This document shows, one piece after another, positions 14,501-26,500 of a DNA stretch of 64,000 bases. Within the stretch, counting starts at the first letter, position 1; each line of letters begins with the position of its first letter. The stretch covers positions 372,001 through 436,000 of the forward strand of contig VZRR01010915.1 in NCBI GenBank assembly GCA_013398015.1. Direction: 5' to 3'. Source of the DNA: Oreocharis arfaki. Taxonomy: Eukaryota; Chordata; Aves; Passeriformes; Paramythiidae. Below the pieces are notes generated by a model. It ran no database searches, was not told the DNA's origin, and saw only the letters and a program-made list of their open reading frames with translations. The translations under genes were made by a program, and so were the position numbers.

Positions 14501-17500
14501 GAGCAGAGCACTTGTTCTGGGAGCTTAAATCACAGGATTCCCTCAGCTCAGAAAAAGTACATAGAGTTTCATGAGAAGAAGTGGGATCACTAAGAAGTGG
14601 CATTAATAAAGGTTCTCATACTCACACTGCAAAAGTAATTTTGCATCTACTGTTCCTGTGTTTTACTCTATTCTGTGTCTGAAACGTAGTGCTACAATGC
14701 ACAGACATGACTTGGGAGGAGGTATGTTTGCAGTATTGGCCATAGCTGACTTAGTTTGAAAAGAATGGTTCAGTCAAACCACTGTTTGTCGTCTACTCTT
14801 GTTCTGTTCACAGAGTTTTTCTTCCACATAGAAATTTTTTTTTTTCACAAGATCACATTAAGTTTTTCTCGTTTACTCTTTGAATATCTTGGTTTGTATG
14901 CTAAAGCTCATGTTACTTCGGGTATTGTTTTAGCCAACAACTCCACCTCCCTAAACATTTGCAACTTCAAGACAACCATTATTTTAAAAGAAAATTAAGT
15001 GAAACAGAGCCCTCAAAACAAAACACTTCAGGTTTTTCCTTGTTAAGAGCTGCAAACCAAGAATTTAAAACAGTTATGAGATTCCTTAGTTAAGCCACCA
15101 GATGGAGTTCTGTATTTGTCCTTGTGACTATTTATGCTTCTAAAATAACGGGCTTTGCGCTTGTTCAAATCAAAGCTGATTTGCTGTTGGTGTTTATGCT
15201 TTTATTTATTTTTAAATGCTTGTAGAAAACATATATTAATTTACACATAGATTTATATATAATACAAATGATACAAAAGGTGTATATTATTTATAATAGT
15301 AATACATTGTAATGCATCTTAACTTCTCAGTCACAGAGGTAGTAGTCTGGTAATTTTGATGCTTTGCTGTTTTAATGGGATTTTTACTCCCATACCGTCT
15401 AAACTATGTTTCATTGCATAGCAATGCCACCTGAGATGCTTTCAACTCAACTAAGTACTCCGTGTGATCATTCAGCTGCCTGTTACACTATTCAGGGCTT
15501 GCTAGGAGACTTTTCTAGGAGTTTTATGGAAAACTTTTGTTGTCAAAAGGTAGCAGTAACAGCAGTTGTGGCTCACAAAACTATGACTTGGTGCTGAGGG
15601 TAGTACAGAAAATACTGTCTGACAGCTAAGAGAAGACACAACAGTGTTCTGCTCTTCCTCACTCAGCATGAAATGCACTCCAGTATACAGACAACCCGTG
15701 AGTAAGTGCATCTGGAGTTCCAGAGAGGTGAAAGTTTGGCTCCAAACAGAGAATGTACAAAAGCTTGCAAATGTACGAAGTATCAAGTAGAGAATAGAAT
15801 GAGGGACAAAGGCAGAGAAAGAATTCTTGATCTGTTGTCCTAATCTTTGTGATAATGCAGGGTTGCGTCTAACTAAGCTCTGATTTGGGTTGGCTTCGTT
15901 TTGGGGGCTTTTTGGGTTTTTAGTGGTTTTTGGTTTTGTTTGGTGTTTTTTGTCAATTAAATTAACCTTAGGTTAGAAAGAAATTGCTATAATTCATTTA
16001 TTTGTCTGTAGATTTACTCAATCTCTTCATTTACTTCTTAAACCAATCCCAGATAGTTCCCCCAGTAAGCAGGGTGAACACAGTGTGTCTCTTCTCAGTG
16101 CTTGTCACTGTAATACACTCTCACTTCAGGTATCGCACAGAAATACCATTAGTTTTTATTTTTACTATCTTGCCTCAGAAATGTTAATGTGTGTACACAC
16201 ACAAGTGCCTTCTCCACACGCTGAGCACTCAGCCCTAAAAGGGAAGCAGACGCTTGTTCTTAACTGCAAGTAGTTCTTTCTGAAGTAGGAGGCTTCTTGA
16301 CTAATTTTTATGTGTTGCTTATGGTTTATGGGTGGGAGCTCTGTTAACCTTCCGTGAAACTGCCTTTTTCCTCCACAAGCTCTTAGCTCCTGGGTCCCTT
16401 CATAATGGGCTTCTTAAATTTCAAGATAGATACTTAATATGAATAGGGATTTTTTAATTTGTTTTGGTTTTGTTCTTTCATCTTTGGTCACAGCTTTTGT
16501 TTTTGCTGCCTGGGTGACCAGGGCATCTCTAACCTGCTCAGCTTGCATTGGATTCAAGTCTTGGCAGAGATTATTCTTATTTCCAGGAATGCGCATTGAA
16601 GGGAGCTGTGTTTTTTGTACGTAGGCAGCTGCTGATATTTATCTGTTTTAGATCAGTAGGCATGTTCATCTTTAAAAACTGGAAAGTCTTCCACTCTTGT
16701 CAGGTCATCTGCATTTCAGGAACAGAAGTTCATACTTTCTTGTCAGCAGTTGGTAACCACAGAAAAACAGAGCTAGTCTCTTTGGGTCACAAATTAATCT
16801 ACCAGTAAAAGTTACAGGAAGTGTATATAATGTTTTGGTTTGTTTCGCACTATTTTTTCTCTTGAACTATTTATTCTAATGAAAATTGTAAAGGATTCCC
16901 ATGAGGGAATCAAGATCACATGAGTCACACTTCCTATGAATACCTCCTGGTTTTGCCATCTTCCCGTCCTATGACAGATGACCTGCAACCAGTCCTGCAC
17001 TCTCCTTCGCTGTCTCTGAGTTGTTGACTAAAGCTCTAATTATGGTTCAAAGGTTGAGTTGGGGGTTGATTGGGTTTTTTTAAAGTTTTTTAGTTTTGTT
17101 GGTTTTTTGTTTGTTTTTTTTTTAAATTTCTAGGGGACAGTACAAGATGTGGTTTCTTAAACTGAATACTGTACAAGAGAGAGCACAGTATTTGGCCAAA
17201 AAGCCTTTTTTCTTTTTCTCACCTCAGACCTGATACCTTATCCTGAGGCACCCTTGCAGAGGTTCTCCACCTCTATGCCTGGAACTAACCTGCTGTGACC
17301 TAAAAATCAGCTAGCTGTCTTTGGAAGGCTTGTTCATCAAAAGTTGATTCTCAGTGGGTTTTGGTTGCCTTCCCATGAAGCTTTGATGATCTTGACGGAT
17401 TCCTTTATTCCCATCTGAAGATCAGCAGACTGACATGAGGCCAACTTGCCTTGCATACTTAGGATTGTATATTTTTGGATTTTTAAGTATTCTTAGGACA

Positions 17501-20500
17501 AGGTCAGCACCATTTGTGATGGCACCTTCTCTCTTCTTACGTCTGGGAGTCTGGAAAAATATAACAAGTTAACAGTTTTTCTGGGGCTTGCTGGAAAGTG
17601 AAATGCCTGTTACAAATTTTTATTATACAACTCTTGGGAGCCCTGTCAGATACTACGGATACTCTAGATCCTTACAGAACTGTAGTTTTTGTTGTAGAGA
17701 GATGATAAACTGGTTGCCTTTAGGGGTGCTGCTAAATCCAAATTTCTTACAAGTATGTGTATAGATACACAAACAGTGTAAATGTGTACTGGGAGTGGAT
17801 AGCAATTAATAGTAAGTGAGGGAAATCTCCTTTAAAGGGGAACTTACTATTACAGGCTGAGAATATTGAAGTGTTCAATGTTTACATTTTAAATCATCAA
17901 GCCAGATTTTTCATGGTCGTTGAAACACTGTGGTGCTGTGAATAGAATATCATATTAGTACCAAGGAGATTCTAGTTCTTTCCATATTGTTCAGTTACCT
18001 GTTGGATAACGTAGGTGAGGTGTCTTGCCCCATGTGTCCTACTTTTTATGCATAAAGCAAAAATTAATTTAATTTCAGCTTCTGTGAGGGAACAATACTC
18101 TATAAAAAGTGCTAATTTTATTTCAGATAAAAATGAAAGAACAGTTTCATTCAGTAGACATCAGAAAGCATAATGCTTCAAAAATCTTACTTTGATAGGT
18201 TGTATTAAAAGATACTTTTGAATATTTCACTCTACTTCATAGTTGAAATGCCTGAAACCAAGTTAGTAGCTACTGCCTTATGCTCCTGCTCAGTTTGTAC
18301 ACTTGAAATCTGTGCTCACTATCTAAAATTGGGGTTTTTTGTTCTGTAATACTTTTTAACTGCACAAGTAGACTTTAGGGATATTAATAGATTCCTAAAT
18401 TTGAGGTCAAGGTCATTGAAAGCTTCACTAGAAACTGAAATTTAGAGTTATTTTTTCCTGTTGATTAAATAGTTCTTTTTCTTTTTCAACAGAAAAGAGA
18501 CGAGACCCACCAAATGGTAAGCTTTTTGCATGAATCTCTCCATTTTATTTTTTTCCTTCTGATGTCATTTACTGTTTGTGTATAGCTTTGTTTCAGATTT
18601 GTTCAGGATGGTCATGTAGTGACAAAAGCAGTAAACTGGAGGTTACAGTGTTCTTTTTGTTTCTGTTCTATGGTACTTGTTTAGTTGTGGCTTGAAAACT
18701 GTATGGCTTAGCTGGCATTTGTAAAGAATGTTTCTGGGGGAGCATGTTTTGTTGCAAATCGGACAGAGGGCCCTTCAGCTTAAACTGAGAACAAAACTTT
18801 GGACCTTGCATTTGCTGCTCGATCTTCAGAATATGATGTATAGGATCACTGTACGAAATTAGTTCATTTGTCTTGCATAATGATGATGGATTTAATAGAA
18901 TATAATGTATCATAGTCTTTTGGGTTTGTTGTCATATGTTTGTCAATATTAAACTCTTTTTGAATTAAGAATTTTTTGGATCTCCTCGCCTCTCAGAAAC
19001 ATGTCTCACTAGCATGAAGATACAGGTCCTCAGAAGATCCTCTTATTAAATTGATGGAAGGAATCAAACTATGTATCAGTCTGATACAGAACTTTTTTAC
19101 CATCTATTCTAAAATCATGAAAAAGTCACATCAATGAATATCAAGTTTCATGGTTTTGATTTCTGAATTCACACTGAAGTTAAAAAGGGATTTCTCCTGT
19201 CATGTTTCTGTTGATGATCCAGATCATAGATCATCATACCCCTGTATCTCTGAGTTTGCTGCTTGAGCAAGGATAGAGTCAACTGGTCTTCTGAAATCCC
19301 CATATGGCTTGAGGTGATAGCCTTAAAATTTGTACTAACCGTCGTTCAAGCATCTCTCTGTAGGTCACCAAAATGGATAATTATAACTAATCCTGAATTA
19401 TGGGAACTAGTGATTCACTTTATATACCCAGATAAAACCTCCTTCATGTGGAATGCTTCTCAAAAAATAGCTTTTTCTTATTGATAACTTGTAAGTTTTG
19501 AGGAAATTGAGGCAATCATCAGTTGAGGCCAGGCATTTTTAGTGTAGATTCAACTTTGACTGGGCTGTTAAGTTTTGAAACACTTATGGTAATATTATCT
19601 GTGATGGTCTTGCCAGCTTTTCTGAGCTTTCAGAAGATTTTAACTGTTCCGCTCTCCTAAACAGTACATCCCTGATAGCAATGTGTGTAGAGCAGATGGA
19701 AATTACAACAGCAATGGTGATCATATAGTAACACCTACCACAAAAAATTTAGCTTTTGTCTCTATTGTGACACAATTTACTGGTCTAGTTTGCTATCCTT
19801 GATTAGAATAAGATTTAAGAAAACTAAGCCTTCAAAAACTTTTGTGCTTAAAATACTCTCAATAAGTCATGCTGTAAGACCTTGCGAACAATATTTTTCT
19901 GAGAAAAATTCTTTTATACTAAACTTGCAGTCATTGTCCCTCTGCTGAATTTATCCTGTGTATTCTGTGGAAGACATAGGGTTTATGCTTAGTGTTTTGG
20001 ATTTATAATCACTTCAAAGGTTTCAGCATATCTGTTTTTTAATAAGCTGTTTTCCTGGGACATCCACGTACTCTCTCAAAAACTGTCCATTTTCCTTTTC
20101 TGATTGTATCAAATTCTGTAATGCCTGGCTTCTCTGCTGGTAAAAAGTTGTGTAGCCATGTCCTCAGTAGTCACAGATAAGACATGGTCAGGTCATGGAT
20201 TTATAGCCTTAGGTTGTTATACTCTACACAGATTTCACATTTCAGTATTTGAAATTAAGACTGGAGCAGATACATACTATCAAAATGTAACTGGAAAAAA
20301 AACCCCTACACCTGTTGTAATAACAGCTAGTTTTTGTTTTACTCTCCTTATGCAGTTTCTGTTCAGAAATTCTGTTGGGGAGAAAAGATGAAACACCAGC
20401 TTTTTTTGTGCTGGGTATTAATGCATTATTAGCTCTAAAACTGAAAAACAAGAACAGTCTCATTTCTGTACTCACATGACCCATGGTTTAAATACTGTGG

Positions 20501-23500
20501 GGAATTTTGTTTTGCTGGGGCTTGTTAGTCTGGGTTTTCTGCATACATTGAAGCTGCATGGAAAAAGCACTTGGTCTTTTGTATGACGTTTACAGTGATA
20601 CGGATTTAAATTTTTTTTTTTTTTTTTAGAATTGCAGGATTAAACTCAAATTGGCATTAACAGTTATGTAAAATGTATTAGTCTGTAATTTCCTGGGATT
20701 TGTGTTCTACTCATTTGTAATAGCTAGGTCTCTTTATGCAAATAAAGAAGAGTTATTGTGGTTGAACTGACCTTTTGGTGCAGTACTGGATGAAATGAGG
20801 ATTTGTTGGAGTATTAGGTTTTGAGGGAATCTCGAAGAACCATGTGGTGGAATTTTGTTTCAGCTGTTAACTAGAACAGTTTGCATTTCTTGTAGGGCTG
20901 TCTGTAGTCTGACACAGATACCTAGAGAGGCTCTAAATAAAATAGAGAATAGAATTAACATTTCAAAATGTTCTGTACGACGTTTTCTGGAGCCCCTTCT
21001 GAAGATGTCACAGATATTGATAGCAGTGGATGCTTAAGGCCACTGTACTGTCAGGTACTTCCTAGTGATGAGCTCTATATGCCTCTCTCATCTTCATTTA
21101 TTGAGCTGTCTACACCTGATGGGGAAGGTGCATGTCTAATGATGGGAAAAATTTTACTGGATATTAATATGGCAGTTCTAGAAGAGTACAATTCTTTCCA
21201 AGGTTCTTTTATCCCTCGTGGACATCTAAGGTCTAAACCAGACGGTAAGAAAAATTTTCATCTTTTAAGTTTACTGTTACCTCTTGTATGAATATCCTTG
21301 TCAAGGAATCAGGCTATTAATCCTTGATTTTAGCTCAGCTGAGAAAAACTTCCTTTTGCAAATTGCTGCTGCTTTATATACAACTGACCATGTTTGGTTA
21401 GTTCAGGATTTTATATACAAAAAGGTGCATTTCAAAGACTGCTAGAAATTGAGAGAAGACTATCACAAACTTACTAGCATTATAAAGGTACCCAGTTCTT
21501 TTTTGGATGTCAGTACAGCTATTGAAACTGTAAATACCAGTATAATGGGTGAAAATGGGCAGAATATAACAGATAATGTAATTGGTGATTAAAGTGAAGA
21601 TTAACTCCTAGTGGTTTTTTGTTTTGTACCAAGGAAATGAAGATTGTAATTTTCAATTCATTCTGAAGATTTTACTGAACTTACTGTTAGGTTTAGAGTT
21701 GATAATGTTTGATGATTAGTCAATTCAGTGCTAATTTTAAGTGAAACTCCAACAGTGCAAATTGTTTTGTGTAGTCGTATGTGGTCAGTTTATGTATTCT
21801 AGAAGGACAGTTGTCTAGATCAAAACATTTCTAGATAAAAGCATTTCTGCTTAGCAGAAAACATTGTAGAAATTTTTCCATGCAGTTTTAAATCTTGTCC
21901 TTTAAGACTCCTACAGGACTGTTGGAGTTGTCATATGTTTTAGATGAGTTTTGGCTAGCCCAATGTTATGTTTCTGTTCCTGGTTCTTGTCTTGGCCAGT
22001 ACTAGGTGCTTCCCACTCAGGTGTTTAACTGCAAATGTCAGCTGTGTTATCTGTTGTATTGTCTACTTGTCCTTTCTGATTTTTGTTTTGGACTGTGAAC
22101 GTAAGGCTTATTGGTCCTTTCTGAATGCAGTTATGAAAAAATAGTGTCAAAATAAGGTTCAGATTTATGAAAGTCTAATTAGACTTTTTTTATCATCTGC
22201 CCAGTAAGACTGGGTCTTACTTCAGTTGATTTGCTAACCGCTGGGTCCTAACTCACAGGGAAGTAGGGAATATTTTCAAAGTATTTCTGGCCATACTAGT
22301 TTTAAATTACCTGCTTAATCTCATTCTTTCAAAACTGAAATTGCTTACCCTTTTTTTGTAGGTTTCTTTAAAAATACGCCTGTGTGTATGTATGTATACA
22401 TATATATGTATATGATAAACGCATGAATTGCCTCTTAGTGTTTAAGTACTGCTATCACTTGCTTATGTCAAGAGTCATCTTCTGTCAAAGCTAAAAAACC
22501 TGAGTGGAACATGTGCTAGGTATGTTCGTTTGCTAGTATTACACAAGTAACATAATATTAAAATGGTAAAGTTCTCAGGAGTGTAATTCAGATGCGTTTT
22601 AAATAACTAGAATAATAATTCAGAATTATTTATAATTAAGGACAAACTTTTAGAACATAAATTAAACACTCAAATTATTAATTGTATATCTGGTGCTGTT
22701 TTTACTGTCTCTGCAAGCTGTTTCTTATCTGGGACTTCACTGTTTTCAAAACATCTCAAAGAGTAAGACATAAGAAATCCTGAATAGTTCCACAGATGTC
22801 CTATATTTGAAGACAGTAGTGTGTCCAGAGCAGCCTTCTGAAGCTGTCGTGATGTTCAGGTTCTGTGTGTGATAGCAGAAGGCATTCCCACTTGGGGATA
22901 ATTAAGCAAAGGTTCTGTCTCCTGAAGGATCAGTTTAGTGTGCTGGCCAGGTAATGGCTTGCTGGCTCCTCGGGTCCAGCTGTTTATGAAGTCACATCTT
23001 TGATCTTATCTAGGATTGTAGCTGTGTTGTATCTTACTTAATGTGTCTCATCATTCCACGTGTTCTGCGCAAGTGGGAGAACCAAGTTGTAGTTCAGAAA
23101 ATATTTCCGTTGCTCTACTCTAGCAATGTTTTTTTTTTATCAAATAACTTAGTTTATGCATCTGACATCCAGAACCCGTCTGGATGCACGTGGCTTGTAG
23201 AGCTACAGCTAGAGTACAAGTATGCTACATTTCAAAAACAACCCCCAGAGTTTGTGGATTGAACATGGCATTGTTGAAACACATTATAAAAATCCTGTAC
23301 TTTGCTTTCACAGGCCCAAATCTACCAATGGCAACTGTTGATATCAAAAACCCAGAAATTACAACTAACAGATTTTATACTCCACAAGTCAACAATATTT
23401 CATATACCAAAGAAAAGAAGAAAGGAAAAACTAAAAAGAGAAGATTGACAAAGGCAGATATTGGAACTCCATCTAATTTCCAGTAAGTACATTCTTGAGT

Positions 23501-26500
23501 TTGGTTTTGGATGGGTGGAAGTTGTTTTGTTGTTTTGGGGGGGGTAGGGGGTGGCATTTGGTTCTTTTTTCTTTTCTGTTTTTTTTTTTTTTGTGTGTGT
23601 GTCAGTTACACTTGAAAATGGCCAAGTCTTAAATCTGTGTAACCTGAACTTGAACTAACTAAATGCTAGCTGGAATGCCATAGGGTTTAAAAGCAGGTTA
23701 GCTTACGCACAGATGAGGATTTTACTGCAGCTGTAAACAAAAAGTAACTTGCCATCCAAAATCAGCTTGGAAAACACTTCAGTGGCACAGAGGTGCCTTA
23801 TCGAAGTTGTCAGCTCAGTGGAGACTCATACTCAACCTCACTGGTAAACCCTTTAGCGCTGTTATTCCTACGCCTGCACATATTTAGCTGTGCTTTGTAA
23901 TAAGAAATACACGTTTGGGTCCTGACTTATCATAACTGCAGAAATGATTTGCCATAATTTCATCTTTGGCTTTCTGTTTACAAACTTTTTCTGATATGCA
24001 GGCTAGGACCTGTATCTTGTGATGAAAGTACAGCATGCATGTATAGAAACTTTAGGAATTTTTCCTGATGTAATTTCTTATGTATCTTTAATCTTTTGGA
24101 GTAGTTCTGATGTACCACTTAAAGCTTCACTTCCATGAAGCTTGGTTTTGGTCACTTTACTCAATTAACTGTTGCTTTCCTGAACATTAATTGATGTTAT
24201 AATCTTCTGCCTTTTAAAATAAATTTATTTTATTTGCTGAAGCAAGAGGAACTTAAAGAGCTTGAGTTAGTTACAGGAAAAATCAGTTTCTGTGAAGCAT
24301 TAGAAAACCAGTGTGAGGTTTACATGCCAAGTGATTGTCTAGTTCTTTTGAACTAGTATGTTGCATCACTTACACTGATGTGTTTTCCCAGAATAAAATT
24401 CCATTAAAGTAATGTTGACATTACCAGTTACAGTAACATTACTGCACAGTGTTTTGAGGCTGTGCTCTGTGGAATGGCATAGTGGATGGAGCATAAAAGA
24501 GATGGGCTAAAATACTTCCCTAAACAGACTCTGCCTAGAAAATTCAGGCATCAACCTTGTTCCTACTGATCTGAGTATCAATGAAGTGCTGCATCTGTTA
24601 GTGTCACTTGAATGGAAAAATACAGAAAAGAAGGAAGAGGGAAACAAAAATAAAGAGTGCTTGGTAGCTGGTCACTGTTGTGGCTGTACTGATGCAGACT
24701 TGAGCATATTTGGACAAAACTTGGATTACCATGTCAGACCTCTGTTCAGAATATGTGGAAGGGGTTGTGTAGCAGCATAGATATAAAATTACTTTGAGAC
24801 TTTGTTTATGATGTCTATCAGAGTGTGACTTAGAAAAGCTGAGAGTAAGGTGATAAAATATTTAATAAAGTTCGAACAAAAGATATGTTCCAGTGTCATT
24901 AAATTTAACATTAAATTGTAAATGGTGAACTTTTACAAAAGAAGTCTGTTAAAAGTCTTTTGGATTAAGGTCTATTTAAGTTTCTTGTAGAGTGCAGCAG
25001 CTATGTTTCATCTTACTATGTAAGATGCTTTAATTGCCCATTTTGTACAAACATACGGAAACTGGCATTTGGTATTTTTAGGCAAATAAGCCAGTAGGAT
25101 AACTTGTGTGTCAGTTGTGCTGTGATACTGGTGAAGACCAACACAAGCAAGTCACTATTTATGCCAGATCAAAGTTGCAATCAGTAGATAAAATTTTTAA
25201 ATGCCTTCTGTCAGACAGCTGTGGAGTTTCAGTGTTTTGAGAAAAAAACAACAATCTGTACTCAACATGAATATAACTTACTACTGTATACATCCTTCTA
25301 AGTAGCATAAGACTTGGGGTTATCTGGTAGGTATGCATTTGCATTGAAAAGATCTGAAAAACATGTTGCAGTCAGTGTGTACAAGTAATTTATCTTACTC
25401 TGAAGGGTGAAAAATAAATGATAAATAATGCTAAAACTATGGCGTATAAAACTTCTGTATCAATTAAGTGCACTAAATTCTGAGTTGTATGCTCACAACC
25501 TCTTAAAAGAGCATCCCAAGTCACACAGATATGCACAAGTATGTGGGTAATATTAGTGGTAAACCAATGTCAGTTTTACATGTGCCAGTTAATACATTGC
25601 AATCAGCTATGAGACTGTTGGGAAATGCATGTCTAATTTATGTGAAGCAAGCTGTAGCTTAGCATTCAGAACTTTGTAATCAATAAATCATCGCGTATTT
25701 TGGTAGTTAGTTAAAGGCATTTAAGTAATTAGGCAAAATGGGACTTGCCTTGGTTTTCCTTTTTTATGGCATAATGTGACTTTAAACTAGACCTTTTACT
25801 TTTCTTCTTAAAATAAGTAGTTAACTAGTCATAGTTACAGCAAAACCAAAACTGATCATTGTACTTAAATATTCTCGTCAAGAAAACTTGTGCTGTTGGT
25901 AATAAGAGACCCAAGCAAGAGGTCTGGTGTGTGAGGCACTGTTTAACAGCAGCCAAACAGTCTTTGTAATTTGGCAAGCTTAGCCTAAACTGCATTGGCT
26001 ACTAACAGCTCACCGGATATTTTTTGTAACTCTGAGCTGAACTTCCTCAAAACTGTATCTTGCTTCTAGAAGTCACCATATATGAAAAGAATCACAGAAC
26101 ATGGAGTCTTTCTAACGTTATGGCTCTGTTTTCCATATCCAACAGCAGTAGCTTGGAGGGGCACAAAACTCGTCTTTGTTCTAATTGGTTATAGCATCAC
26201 ATAAAATAATACTTCAGTAGCCACATGAAATAGCTACTAGAAGCTTAGGAAGATGGCAGCTGAAAACAGTCTTGACTTATCTTTGAAAGATGTGAATGGG
26301 AGAAGGGTGATAAGAGAACACACAGTGATGACAAGGAGGAGAAAGTTTTCCTGCGTGGCACTGAAAAATTTGGCAATAGCTCAAGGTCCAGTTGCTCTGT
26401 AAAGGCTAAACTTCTCCTTGATCTCTGTGCAGTCCTTCCATCATTATCCGTATGCGCCACAGGGTGGCATGAAGCCTTCATGTTTTGCCACAGACTGTAA

